From contig NZ_CP039650.1 of the NCBI RefSeq assembly GCF_004923315.1, forward strand, positions 2,071,501 through 2,135,500: a stretch of DNA of 64,000 bases, read 5' to 3'. Within the stretch, counting starts at the first letter, position 1, and each line of letters begins with the position of its first letter. The position numbers and the translations under genes are program-made. The stretch is from Azospirillum sp. TSA2s (GTDB lineage: Bacteria; Pseudomonadota; Alphaproteobacteria; Azospirillales; Azospirillaceae). Of the stretch, positions 28,417-36,679 are shown piece after piece. Below the pieces are notes generated by a model. It saw only the letters and a program-made list of their open reading frames with translations, was not told where the DNA came from and did not search any database.

Positions 28417-29529
28417 ATGAAATACGTCGAAGAGTTCCGCGATCCGGTGCTTGCCCGCAACGTCGCCGCCGCCATCGCGCGGGAGGTGCGGGCCGACCGC
28501 ACCTATCACCTGATGGAGTTCTGCGGCGGCCACACCCACGCCATCTCCCGCTACGGCATTCCCGACCTGCTGCCCGACACCGTGCGCATGATCCATGGGC
28601 CGGGCTGCCCGGTCTGCGTTCTGCCGGTCGGCCGGATCGACGACGCCATCGCGCTGGCCCGCCGGCCGGAGGTGACGCTGTGCACCTATGGCGACGTCAT
28701 GCGGGTGCCGGGGTCCGGGCGGCTCAGCCTGCTGAAGGCCAAGGCGCAGGGCGCCGACGTGCGCATGGTGGTGTCGGCCGACGCGGCGGTGCGCATCGCT
28801 GCGGAGAACCCCGACCGGCAGGTGGTGTTCCTCGCCATCGGCTTCGAAACGACGACCCCGCCCACCGCGCTGGCGGTTCGGGCGGCGGCGGCGCAGGGGC
28901 TGACCAACTTCTCCGTCTTCTGCAACCATGTGCTCACCCCCTCGGCCATCCAGGGCATCATGGCGGGAGCGGACGAGGGGCTGTCGCTGGACGGGTTCGT
29001 CGGGCCGGCCCATGTCTCCGTCGTCATCGGGTCGGACGCCTATGCCCCGGCCGCGGCGGATTACGGCAAGCCGGTGGTGATCTCCGGATTCGAGCCGCTG
29101 GACGTGCTGCAGTCGATCCTGATGCTGATCCGCCAGATCAACGACGGGCGGGCGGAGGTCGAGAACCAGTATACCCGCGCCGTCACCGCCGACGGCAACC
29201 GCAAGGCCCAGGCGCTGGTGCTGGAGATCTTCGAGACGCGACCGTCCTTCGAATGGCGCGGCCTGGGCAGCATCCCGCACAGCGGCCTGAAGCTGCGCGA
29301 GGCCTATGCCGCCTTCGACGCCGAACGGCGCTTTCCCATCGCCGGGGCCAGCGTTCCCGACCACAAGGGCTGCGATTGCGGCGCCATCCTGCGCGGCGTG
29401 AAGCGGCCGATCGACTGCAAGCTGTTCGACATCGTCTGCACCCCGGAAAACCCGATGGGCTCCTGCATGGTCTCGGCCGAAGGCGCCTGCGCGGCGCACT
29501 ACACCTATGGACGGTTCCGCGACGCCTGA
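28417..29529 (+). CDS. hypD: Hydrogenase maturation protein HypD (orphan)
   Basis: HypD is the [4Fe-4S] scaffold that, with HypC, assembles the Fe(CN)2CO moiety of NiFe hydrogenases. All signatures are here: HLMEFCGGHTHAISRYG (about 31-47, active-site Cys), IHGPGCPVCVLPVGR (about 59-73), FCNHVLTPSAIQGI, HKGCDCGAILRG and the C-terminal ENPMGSCMVSAEGACAAHY Fe-S region. 370 residues, normal length. No hypA, B, C, E or F, nor hydrogenase structural genes, lie within the window; the neighbours are a chemoreceptor and a stress protein. The other hyp genes may be elsewhere or absent. Two short in-frame-looking starts around 28338 are noise. Confidence 0.92.
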   Translation: MKYVEEFRDPVLARNVAAAIAREVRADRTYHLMEFCGGHTHAISRYGIPDLLPDTVRMIHGPGCPVCVLPVGRIDDAIALARRPEVTLCTYGDVMRVPGSGRLSLLKAKAQGADVRMVVSADAAVRIAAENPDRQVVFLAIGFETTTPPTALAVRAAAAQGLTNFSVFCNHVLTPSAIQGIMAGADEGLSLDGFVGPAHVSVVIGSDAYAPAAADYGKPVVISGFEPLDVLQSILMLIRQINDGRAEVENQYTRAVTADGNRKAQALVLEIFETRPSFEWRGLGSIPHSGLKLREAYAAFDAERRFPIAGASVPDHKGCDCGAILRGVKRPIDCKLFDIVCTPENPMGSCMVSAEGACAAHYTYGRFRDA

Positions 29530-29724
29530 CCGGCTCCGGGCGATGCGTTTGCGCCATTGCGACCTTTCACCGCAGGCTGGACGAACGCTGCTGGACGAAC
29601 GCCGCCCGGTTAAACATGATGCACATGAAACAATCCGTTGGACTGGCCATAAACCCCATGGCATCGGCCCTGCGGAAAACGGCAGACGTCGCAAGACTTC
29701 GCATTTCAGACCGGGAGGACCCGC

Positions 29725-30546
29725 ATGACCTATAAGCACATCCTCGTCCATCTCGACAGCAGCCCGCATGTCGAGGCGCGACTCGACGCCGCCATCGCGC
29801 TGGCCCAGAGCCACGGCGCCTTCCTGCGCGGCCTGTTCGCGCAGGGCGACCGCAACGCCAGCAGCGTGATCGCCCGTCGGTCCAGCGACCATCTGGTCGA
29901 AGCGGCGGCGCGCAGCGAGGCGCTGTTCAACGAAAAGCTCGCCGCGTCCGGCCTGCAGGGCCATTGGCACGGCCTGACCCACGGCGAATACAACCATGTG
30001 ATCCGCGAGGTCATCATCTGGTCGCGCTTCGCCGACCTGACCATTCTGGGCCAGTATGACCGCGAGGCCGGATCGCAGGCTGCGCCGGAGGAACTGAACG
30101 AGCAGGTGGTGCTGAACTCCGGCCGGCCGGTGCTGGTCATTCCCTATGCCGGCCGCTTCCCGGTGATCGGCAAGCGCATCGCCGTCGCCTGGAATGCCGA
30201 GCGCGAAGCAGCCCGCGCTCTGTCGGACGCCATGCCGATGCTGGAGAAGGCTTCCGAGGTGACGGTCATCACCGTGCTGACCCAGGCCTCGAACGCGGCA
30301 CCGGAAGCACCGCGGGTCGGGCTGCTCGACCATCTCGCCTTCCACGGCGTGAAGGCGGAGCAGACCCACTTCACGGTCGACGACATCGGCGCGATGGACG
30401 CCCTGCTGGCCCGCGCCATGGACACCGGCGCCGACCTGCTGGTGATGGGCGCCCACGGCCATTACGGCTTCCCGTTCCTGCATCGCGGCAGCGGGACGCG
30501 CCACGTCCTGCGCACCTGCCCGGTGCCGCTGCTGCTGTCGCACTGA
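29725..30546 (+). CDS. Tandem universal stress protein
   Basis: UspA superfamily protein with two Usp folds (about residues 1-140 and 150-273). The first begins MTYKHILVHLDSSPHVEARL; the second begins GKRIAVAWNAEREAARALSD and ends with the nucleotide-binding motif MGAHGHYGFPFLHRGSGTRH (G-x2-G-x9-G-S). The first fold lacks that motif (ILGQYDRE), so ATP is probably bound by the second only. 273 residues. It lies 195 bases after hypD on the same strand; cotranscription is possible. USPs respond to starvation or oxygen stress in many bacteria. Confidence 0.9.
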   Translation: MTYKHILVHLDSSPHVEARLDAAIALAQSHGAFLRGLFAQGDRNASSVIARRSSDHLVEAAARSEALFNEKLAASGLQGHWHGLTHGEYNHVIREVIIWSRFADLTILGQYDREAGSQAAPEELNEQVVLNSGRPVLVIPYAGRFPVIGKRIAVAWNAEREAARALSDAMPMLEKASEVTVITVLTQASNAAPEAPRVGLLDHLAFHGVKAEQTHFTVDDIGAMDALLARAMDTGADLLVMGAHGHYGFPFLHRGSGTRHVLRTCPVPLLLSH

Positions 30547-30570
30547 GATTGGGGGGTGTCGGCTTCGATG

Positions 30571-30730
30571 CCCCCACCTAACCTCCCCCGCTCTCAGCGG
30601 ACCTACGGTCCGCCTGCCGCGTCAGCACAAAGCAGAGCTTTGTGCGAGAGCTGGGCGGGGGAGGGACTGCCGCCGAACGCCGACAAAGGTCCAATCCCTC
30701 CCCCGCCCAGTGGGGGAGGATAGGTGGGGG
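30571..30730. repeat. Palindromic intergenic element (family C) with about 20-bp terminal inverted repeats
   Basis: Ends: CCCCCACCTAACCTCCCCCG at the left, and the right end is the complement of CCCCCACCTATCCTCCCCCA. Inside are GGACCTACGGTCC, GCACAAAGCAGAGCTTTGTGC and a pair CTGGGCGGGGGAGGGA / TCCCTCCCCCGCCCAG. It is 160 bp long with no coding capacity, and unlike families A and B in sequence. It could be a MITE-like element or a large double terminator between the convergent usp and chemoreceptor genes. Confidence 0.75.
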
Positions 30731-30746
30731 TCTAACTCCGCAAGAA

Positions 30747-32432
30747 TTACGCCGCCTTCACCCCGCTCAGGAAGCTCTCGACCTCCTGGCGCAGGCGGGT
30801 GGATTCGATGCTGAGATGGTCGGCGACGTTGCGGACCTCGCCGGCGGCGCGGCCGGTGTCGCCGGCGGCGCGGGTGACGCCGACGATGTTGCTGGTCACC
30901 TGCTGCGTGCCCTGGGCCGCTTCCTGGACGTTGCGGCTGATCTCCTGGGTCGCCGCACTCTGCTGTTCCACCGCCGAGGCGATCGTCGCGGAGATCTGGC
31001 TGATCTCGGTGATGATGCGGCCGATCTCCTCGATGGCGGAAACCGCCTCGCGGGTCGCGCCCTGGATGGTGGCGATCTGGCCGGTGATGTCCTCCGTGGC
31101 CTTCGCCGTCTGGTTGGCAAGGCTCTTCACCTCGCTCGCCACCACCGCGAAGCCCTTGCCCGCCTCACCGGCGCGGGCCGCCTCGATCGTGGCGTTGAGC
31201 GCCAGCAGGTTGGTCTGCGCCGCGATGTTGTTGATGAGGTCCACCACCTCGCCGATCTTCTGCGCGCCGTCGGCAAGGCCGGAGACGACGCCGTTGGCCC
31301 GGCTGGCGCCGCTGACCGCCTGTTCGGCCACCCGGGTCGACTGCGAGACCTGACGGCCGATCTCGTCGATGGAGGAGGAGAGTTCCTCCGCCGCCGCGGC
31401 GACGGTCTGGACATTGGCGGAGGCCTGTTCGGCGGCCGAGGCCACCGTGGTGCTCTGGCGGTTGGTCTCGTCGGCGGTGCTGGTCAGCATGCCGGCCGAC
31501 TGCTGCATCTGGGTCGCCGCGCCCGACAGGCTCTGCACCACCGCGGTCACATTGCCTTCGAAGGTGCGCATCAGCTCCTCCAGCCGGGCGGTGCGGCGGG
31601 CCTTGGCTTCCTCTTCGGCGCGCTGGGCGGCGGTGAGGCGGTCGGCCTCGATGGCGTTGCGCTTGAAGACGTCGACCGCTTCGGCCATGGCGCCGACCTC
31701 GTCCTTGCGGCCGACGCCGGGCACCTCGACCGCCCGTTCGCCGCCGGCCAGACGGCCCATGGCGGCGGTCATGGCGACGATGGGCGAGGCGATGGCCCCG
31801 CGCAGCACCATCCCGGCGGCCACGGCGACAAGGACGGAAGCCAGCGCGCCGATGATGGCGGTGAGATAGCCGGTGGAGAAGGCAGCCTTCTGTTCGTCCT
31901 TGCGCAGGGTCAGCAGCGCGCGCTCCGCGTCCTCGATCTGCGCGACCAGCGCGCGGACATTGTCCATCGAGGCCTTGCCCAGCGCCTTCGCCTCCATCGC
32001 GCGGGCTTCCTCGCGCGATTCGGCCTTGGACATCAGGGCGATTTCCTTTTCGGCCACGGTCTGACGCCAGGTGGTGGCGTTCTTGCGCAATTCCTCCAGC
32101 CGGGCCTGCTGCTGCGGATTGTCGGCGGTCAGCGACTTCACCTCCGCCAGGGCGCGGTCGAACGCCTGCTCACCCTTGCGATAAGGTTCCAGGAAAGCCT
32201 GGTCGCCGCTGACCAGATAGCCGCGCAGTCCGGTCTCCTGGTCCACCAGCGCCGCCAGCGCCGCGTCGGTGGTCTGGATCACGCGGTAGGTGTGGATCGT
32301 CCAGCCGATGGAGGATTGGATGGACGACAGCGTGGCATAATTGGCAAAGCTGATCGCACCGATGATGACGATCAGCGCGGCGAACGCCGTCAGCAGCTTT
32401 CCGCCGATTCGGAGATTGGTGAACCAGGACAT
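30747..32432 (-). CDS. Methyl-accepting chemotaxis protein with CHASE3 sensor
   Basis: Membrane chemoreceptor of 561 residues: first membrane helix about 10-32 ([20 protein letters not shown]), a periplasmic CHASE3-type helical bundle about 35-180 ([20 protein letters not shown], the CHASE3 hallmark), second membrane helix about 188-210, HAMP about 210-262 ([20 protein letters not shown]), then the signalling domain with [20 protein letters not shown] and [20 protein letters not shown]. It ends [14 protein letters not shown], a common C-terminus in this order, with no CheR pentapeptide. Start ATG at 32432. The ligand is unknown; CHASE3 domains usually sense small extracytoplasmic cues. Confidence 0.93.
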   Translation of the reverse strand: MSWFTNLRIGGKLLTAFAALIVIIGAISFANYATLSSIQSSIGWTIHTYRVIQTTDAALAALVDQETGLRGYLVSGDQAFLEPYRKGEQAFDRALAEVKSLTADNPQQQARLEELRKNATTWRQTVAEKEIALMSKAESREEARAMEAKALGKASMDNVRALVAQIEDAERALLTLRKDEQKAAFSTGYLTAIIGALASVLVAVAAGMVLRGAIASPIVAMTAAMGRLAGGERAVEVPGVGRKDEVGAMAEAVDVFKRNAIEADRLTAAQRAEEEAKARRTARLEELMRTFEGNVTAVVQSLSGAATQMQQSAGMLTSTADETNRQSTTVASAAEQASANVQTVAAAAEELSSSIDEIGRQVSQSTRVAEQAVSGASRANGVVSGLADGAQKIGEVVDLINNIAAQTNLLALNATIEAARAGEAGKGFAVVASEVKSLANQTAKATEDITGQIATIQGATREAVSAIEEIGRIITEISQISATIASAVEQQSAATQEISRNVQEAAQGTQQVTSNIVGVTRAAGDTGRAAGEVRNVADHLSIESTRLRQEVESFLSGVKAA

Positions 32433-32758
32433 TTCTTGCGCCTCATGTGACCGGACGGGCTTGTGATTCGCGCGGACAGTCGCCTTGCCTCGCGGAGTTG
32501 CATCCGATTGGGTGAGTGTCTAACCCGTTCGATTGCAAAACCTGATACGGCAGGAATCCCGATTTCGATCACCTAAAATTTTACGTATGTCGAAATCTTC
32601 TGTCTGTCACGTAAGGCCTATACCCGCCTTGCAAACAAAGTGTTAACAGTCTGACGTTGTTCTACCGGCAGTAACTGGTCTGCGCGCCGTCATTGCCTTG
32701 GCGCGCATGCGGCAGGGTGACGCACCAACCTATGGAGATCGGAGGGCCGCTTTGGCGG
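32433..32758. other. Intergenic region upstream of the CHASE3 chemoreceptor
   Basis: About 325 bases, AT-richer than average near 32560-32660. It holds the promoter of the chemoreceptor (leftward). GCGCGCC (32682-32688) and GGCGCGC (about 32700-32706) form a hairpin that may end the acetyltransferase transcript. Also TTACGTATG... and CACGTAA half-sites near 32591 and 32618. No gene seen. Confidence 0.4.
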
Positions 32759-33235
32759 TCAGCGACGAAGCCGCATGTCGATGTGGGGAATGCCGAAATC
32801 GTCATAGGGCTCGGTGACCCGGACAAAACCGAAGCTGCCGTAAAAGCGCTCCAGATAAAGCTGTGCGCCGATCAGCACGTCGCGGTCGGGCCAGCGTTCC
32901 GCCAGCACCGCCAACGACTCCGCGACCAACGCCCGCCCCAGCCCAGTGGAGCGTTGCGACCGGTCCACCGCCAGCCGGCCGAAGGAGACCGTCGCATCCG
33001 GACCTTCGGAACCGGGGACCTCGCGGTCTGGGCCAAGGCAGCGGGCACAGCCGACGATGGCGCCGCTGCCGTCCGCCGCGATCAGGTGAAGCGCCTCGGG
33101 GTCGCGGCCGTCGATGTCGGGATAGGGGGACGACTGCTCGACCACGAACACGCGGCTGCGCAGGGCCAGCATGTCGTGCAGGTCGGTCAGCGACAGGGCG
33201 TCGAAGGCGACGCGGCGGATCGGCGGAGCGGACAT
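32759..33235 (-). CDS. GNAT-family N-acetyltransferase (ElaA-like)
   Basis: Acetyl-CoA-dependent acetyltransferase fold. Of 158 residues, the N-terminal LHDMLALRSRVFVVEQSSPY (about 18-37) matches the ElaA-type opening, where a substrate loop follows RxxVFVVEQ. The acetyl-CoA site is FGRLAVDRSQRSTGLGRALV (about 85-104, R-x2-G-x-G/A), and LYLERFYGSFGFVRVTEPYD is the C-terminal beta4-alpha4 segment. The GNAT class is firm; the substrate is unknown. It is 13 bases downstream of the next gene on the same strand and probably cotranscribed with it. Confidence 0.9.
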   Translation of the reverse strand: MSAPPIRRVAFDALSLTDLHDMLALRSRVFVVEQSSPYPDIDGRDPEALHLIAADGSGAIVGCARCLGPDREVPGSEGPDATVSFGRLAVDRSQRSTGLGRALVAESLAVLAERWPDRDVLIGAQLYLERFYGSFGFVRVTEPYDDFGIPHIDMRLRR

Positions 33236-33248
33236 TCCGGCGGGCCGC

Positions 33249-33659
33249 TCAGGCGATCGCGTTGCGGATCATATAGTCGGCGATGTCCTTGGGCTTGACC
33301 TTGACCTCGGTCAGCGGCTCGTCGGCGGTCATCGCCTTGGCGACCAGCAGGCTGTTCTGCACGTTGGTCAGGGTGATGCGGTAGACGCCGGCCGCCCCCT
33401 TCAGGCGCGGGTAATAGGTGGGGTCGATCACCTTCTCGCGCCGGCCGAGCCGGGCGAGCGCGCTGTCCTCGTCCAGATCCTCGACCTGTTGGGACTGGAC
33501 CAGCTTCCAGTCGGATTCGCCACCCCAGCCGGCGGCGACGGCGGTCTTCACCGCGGCCTCGTCCTCCCCGACGCCCAGCTTGTAGATGTGCTTACCCTGT
33601 CCGACGTCGGACGCCCATTTGGTCAGGGCGGCGCTGCGCGCGACATAGACGACGGGCAT
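33249..33659 (-). CDS. Small protein of unknown function, 136 residues
   Basis: I do not recognise the family with certainty. It opens MPVVYVARSAALTKWASDVG and continues HIYKLGVGEDEAAVKTAVAA then GWGGESDWKLVQSQQVEDLD. The pattern V-Y-V ... Y-K-L-G-V followed by a basic-residue helix recalls GIY-YIG/T5orf172-type nuclease folds, but the expected catalytic Arg and Glu positions are not clear, so this is only a lead. Soluble, no signal. It lies 13 bases upstream of the acetyltransferase on the same strand and 39 bases downstream of the FliL-like gene. Confidence 0.7.
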   Translation of the reverse strand: MPVVYVARSAALTKWASDVGQGKHIYKLGVGEDEAAVKTAVAAGWGGESDWKLVQSQQVEDLDEDSALARLGRREKVIDPTYYPRLKGAAGVYRITLTNVQNSLLVAKAMTADEPLTEVKVKPKDIADYMIRNAIA

Positions 33660-33698
33660 GACGACTCGATCCTCCCGGCACAGGCTGTTGGAGTTGCG

Positions 33699-34118
33699 TT
33701 ATTGCAGCGACGATTGGCGTGCGATGGGCGTGATCAGGATGCGGCTGACCACGTCCTTGCCGAACATGGCGACGACCGATTCGTCGATCCGGCGGCGCAG
33801 GGCTGGGACGTTCGCGATGTTGCCGCGGACGATCCATCCCTCGTCCACGCCCCTGTAGATGGCGGTCAGGATGGCGTCGTGCAGGCGGGGGATGCTCAAC
33901 TGCACCTCGCCCAGCTTCAGCGCGTCGCCGATTTCCAGATTCACTTCGACCTGGGTGTATTTCTCGATCCGGCCGGCATTCACCACCGGGACCATCAGCG
34001 GCTTGATCCGCACGGACGGGGGCAGGGCGCCCGCCGCCCCTTCGTTCGCGGCGGCCGGCAGCGCCGACGGCAAGGTCAGGAACAGGGCAAGGCAGAGGGC
34101 AGGCAGAAAGCCGCGCAT
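33699..34118 (-). CDS. Exported FliL-like protein (paralogue of the 42019 gene)
   Basis: Secreted protein of about 140 residues. The N-terminal MRGFLPALCLALFLTLPSAL is a Sec signal (cleavage after AAA/ANE, about residue 24), with no anchor after it. The mature part (VPVVNAGRIEKYTQVEVNLE ... IPRLHDAILTAIYRGVDEGW ... GKDVVSRILITPI) has the shape of a FliL periplasmic domain: beta strand, regulated helix with LHDAILTAIY, and a final strand. The gene at 42019 shares the same order and many identical positions but keeps a membrane anchor. No flagellar genes are near. Start could also be GTG at 34127. Confidence 0.72.
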   Translation of the reverse strand: MRGFLPALCLALFLTLPSALPAAANEGAAGALPPSVRIKPLMVPVVNAGRIEKYTQVEVNLEIGDALKLGEVQLSIPRLHDAILTAIYRGVDEGWIVRGNIANVPALRRRIDESVVAMFGKDVVSRILITPIARQSSLQ

Positions 34119-34232
34119 GACAAACACCGCGAAGGACCGGAAGGCTGGATTCTACCGGTCCGACGCGGCGGTTGCAACCGCCGCCCGGGTCTTTTGCCGA
34201 CCCAGGGGCGATTGGTCACGGTCTGGCTGGAA

Positions 34233-34745
34233 TCAGGCGGCCTTCTTGCCGCTGGCCGCGATCGCCTTCTTGTTGACGTCGCCGATGGCCAGCTTGTTCA
34301 GCAGCGAGTCGGTGTCTTTTTCCTCCTGCAGCGTCTCGTCCAGCAGCTTGGCGACCTTGTCGAGGCCGCAGGCGGTGGCATAGGCGTGGAGCGTGCCGTA
34401 GCTGGCGATCTCGTAATGCTCCACCTTCTGGGCGGCGGCGATCAGGGCGGCGTCCTGAACCTCCGGCGCCAGACCCATTTCGAGGATTTCCTGCGCCTCG
34501 CTGATCAGCCCTTCCATCGCGTCGCAATGCTTGCCGCGGGGGCGGGTGTCCATTTCCTCGAACACCTGCTGCAGCCGTTCGATCTGGCCGTTGGTCTGTT
34601 CCAGATGGGTCTCGAAGGCTTTGCGCAGCTGGTCGGAGCTGGCGGCCCTGGCCATCTTGGGCAGGGCCTTCGCGATCTGCTTCTCGGCGTGGTAGATGTC
34701 GCGAAGATCCTCGATCAGCAGGTCCTGCATCGTCTTGGCGGCCAT
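34233..34745 (-). CDS. Ferritin-like DUF892 protein (YciE/YciF family)
   Basis: Four-helix ferritin-like protein of a stress-induced family. ATG at 34745 (MAAKTMQDLLIEDLRDIYHA) gives about 170 residues. The di-iron-type residues fit DLRDIYHAEKQI (Glu with His), FETHLEQTNGQIERLQQVFE (Glu-x2-His pattern), and KVEHYEIASYGTLHAYATAC, with QEEKDTDSLLNKLA completing the bundle and a Lys/Ala-rich tail. An upstream extension to 34886 has no support. It is divergent from a small ORF. YciF-type proteins are linked to osmotic and oxidative stress; whether this one stores iron is untested. Confidence 0.9.
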   Translation of the reverse strand: MAAKTMQDLLIEDLRDIYHAEKQIAKALPKMARAASSDQLRKAFETHLEQTNGQIERLQQVFEEMDTRPRGKHCDAMEGLISEAQEILEMGLAPEVQDAALIAAAQKVEHYEIASYGTLHAYATACGLDKVAKLLDETLQEEKDTDSLLNKLAIGDVNKKAIAASGKKAA

Positions 34746-34884
34746 TATGATGGTCCTTCCTCGCTGTGGGTATTGGCGGAGCGGGGCTCCTGCGCGCCGA
34801 ATGGCAGCGGGAACAACAGCGGTGGTCACCGGGCGTTGCGGTCTCGAACGGGGATTGGCCTTCGGATAGGGGAGGGGACGGATC

Positions 34885-35139
34885 ATGACGGCAGCGGGCG
34901 GCGACGGCGAGGTGCTGTTCGAATTCCAGCGGGTCGGCAGCTATCTGAGGGTCACCGCCATCGACGCGAAGACGGGCGTCGAGGTGACGGTGGCCGGCCC
35001 GGCGACCGGCAGCCAGGAGCTTCTGAAACGGACGGCGATCAACAAGCTGCGCTTCGTCCAGAACAAGAACGCGGACAACGGAGGTTCTCCCGGGGGACCG
35101 GGAAAGCCGGCGCCGAAGGGGCGTGGCGGCCTTTACTGA
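34885..35139 (+). CDS. Small conserved-looking protein, 84 residues (DUF6898-like)
   Basis: Short soluble protein: GGDGEVLFEFQRVGSYLRVT then AIDAKTGVEVTVAGPATGSQ and ELLKRTAINKLRFVQNKNAD, a compact beta-beta-beta-alpha pattern over residues 6-62, followed by a Gly/Pro/Lys-rich tail. It resembles the alphaproteobacterial DUF6898 group as I recall it; I cannot check. ATG at 34885 lies behind GATAGGGGAGGGG, a good ribosome site. Divergent from DUF892. No function is known. Confidence 0.68.
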   Translation: MTAAGGDGEVLFEFQRVGSYLRVTAIDAKTGVEVTVAGPATGSQELLKRTAINKLRFVQNKNADNGGSPGGPGKPAPKGRGGLY

Positions 35140-35208
35140 CCGGCTGTTGTTGGCCGGCTGCTTTTGGCCGACCGCTTTTGACCGCCTTCCGGGGCCTGCC
35201 AAAGAAAA

Positions 35209-35237
35209 CGCGCCGCCGGACGGGGCCGGGCGGCGCG
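35209..35237 (+). terminator. Hairpin after the 84-residue gene
   Basis: CGCGCCGCC (35209-35217) and GGCGGCGCG (35229-35237) form a 9-bp stem. Only a weak T-containing tail follows, so termination is probable but not certain. The rest of 35140-35543 (about 400 bases) shows no gene and is likely the leader of the exported protein that follows. Confidence 0.55.
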
Positions 35238-35543
35238 TATCGAAGTCTGGCTTTTGCTGATGGTGAGCGCCGGCATGCCTCCGCCGGCAACCCCGCATGG
35301 GACATGGTCCCAATCCGGATCGCCGGTCGTAGAGCGAACCGCTCGACCCAGACAGTAGACCTATGCCTGCCCGTTGGCACTGGCGCAGGGGGTGTAACGC
35401 TTGTAGAACCGCGCATCTCTGAACGAATGGCGCATAGAAAGGGCCCTTCTCCCGTGCCGTCGGGGCGGGTAAGCGAAGAAAGGGCCCGGCCGTTGTCCGG
35501 TCGGCTTTCGCACAGAGGAACGAAACACCAGAGGATCGAGGCA

Positions 35544-36026
35544 ATGGTTGGTGTGAGGGCGGTTCGTGTGACGGCTTTCCTGCGCGTTTCGGTGATGTCG
35601 GCGGTCTTGACGGCAACCGCCCTGGCGGCGGCCCTGCCGGTGCTGAGCACGGCGCGGACGGCAAGCGCCGCGACCTCGCAGAAGCCGGGCCATGGGACGC
35701 AGGATCATGGCAGCCGGTCTGCCGCGCCCGCTGCGCCGTCACCGGGCGCTCAGGCTGGCGGAGCGGCATCGACGGCGCCCCAGCCCACCACCCCGGCGGC
35801 GGGCTGTCTGAAGCCGGGCGTGCCGCTGTGCATGGACGACCAGTCCACCTTCCTCAGCGCCGACAAGATGTCGTCCTGTCAGGGCGAGGTGAAGGAGTAT
35901 GTCGACAAGTCGATGGCCTACCTGACCTGCCTGAACGAAGAGAATGTGGCGACCGGGCGGGAACTGAGCCGCAATGTCGACCGGTTCAACTGCCGCCTGT
36001 CGGGGCGGAAGGGCTGTGCCAACTGA
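35544..36026 (+). CDS. Exported Cys-rich protein of unknown function
   Basis: 160-residue secreted protein. ATG at 35544 follows AGAGGATCGAGGC. Residues about 1-40 are a long Sec signal (FLRVSVMSAVLTATALAAAL, cleavage near ASA). A low-complexity Ala/Pro/Gly/Ser/His linker (about 45-85) leads to a folded C-terminal domain with six Cys (GCLKPGVPLCMDD, SSCQGEVKEYVDKSMAYLTC, FNCRLSGRKGC), suggesting three disulphides in the periplasm. I do not recognise the domain. Monocistronic between a hairpin and convergent mucR. Confidence 0.75.
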   Translation: MVGVRAVRVTAFLRVSVMSAVLTATALAAALPVLSTARTASAATSQKPGHGTQDHGSRSAAPAAPSPGAQAGGAASTAPQPTTPAAGCLKPGVPLCMDDQSTFLSADKMSSCQGEVKEYVDKSMAYLTCLNEENVATGRELSRNVDRFNCRLSGRKGCAN

Positions 36027-36235
36027 GATTGGCAAACCGGGAGGCTGGCGGGGTGCGCCGGGGCGGTTGAGATGCCGGCGGCGATCGGTCCGCCGCAGCT
36101 GGCGGGGGTGGCTGGCTCGCGTCTTCAACCAATCCGATGGCTTCGCCGTCAATCCGACCGCTTTGCCATCGTTCTGACATGCACACGGGCCGCATCCCAT
36201 GGGACCGGCCCGGGTCGCATACGGACTTTACACGA

Positions 36236-36679
36236 TCAACCGGCCTTGCGGCGGGTCTGACGGCCGGAGCTGCGGCCGAGGCCGATGCGCTTGGCGAATT
36301 CCGAACGTTGCGCCGCATAGTTCGGCGCGACCATCGGATAGTCGGGCGGAAGTCCCCAACGGGAGCGATACTCGTCCGGCGACATGTTGTAGGTCGAGCG
36401 AAGGTGCCGCTTCAGCATCTTCAGCTTCTTCCCGTCTTCCAGGCAGACGATGTATTCGGGCGTCACCGACTTGCGAATCGGAACGGCAGGCTTCAGCGGT
36501 TCCGCCGCGACCTCGCGAGGCTGACCATTCAGGCCAGTCAGCGACGAGTAGACCGTATTGATCACATCGGGGATTTGCTGAGCAGGCAACACGTTCTTGC
36601 TGACATACGCCGATACGATGTCGGCGGTCATCCGCAGCAGCGCATTGTCCGGTACATCGGCGCGAAGCTGGTCGCTCAT
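36236..36679 (-). CDS. MucR/Ros-family transcriptional regulator
   Basis: Alphaproteobacterial zinc-finger-type regulator controlling exopolysaccharide, motility and symbiosis genes in relatives. The 147-residue protein has N-terminal oligomerisation helices (MSDQLRADVPDNALLRMTAD, then IVSAYVSKNVLPAQQIPDVI) and the Ros DNA-binding region SVTPEYIVCLEDGKKLKMLK followed by RHLRSTYNMSPDEYRSRWGL. The Cys-x2-Asp ligand pair and the first His are present, but the final His ligand seen in Ros/MucR (THH or THY) is replaced by S-T-Y. The C-terminal tail is Arg/Lys-rich. Start ATG at 36679; upstream extension rejected. Azospirillum-like genomes carry several such genes. Confidence 0.9.
   Translation of the reverse strand: MSDQLRADVPDNALLRMTADIVSAYVSKNVLPAQQIPDVINTVYSSLTGLNGQPREVAAEPLKPAVPIRKSVTPEYIVCLEDGKKLKMLKRHLRSTYNMSPDEYRSRWGLPPDYPMVAPNYAAQRSEFAKRIGLGRSSGRQTRRKAG

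Noticed and set aside
26764-30543. 1259-codon open frame on the minus strand
   Set aside because: Lies antisense to the soluble chemoreceptor, hypD and the stress protein, all with clear families. No ribosome site and no family-like segments.
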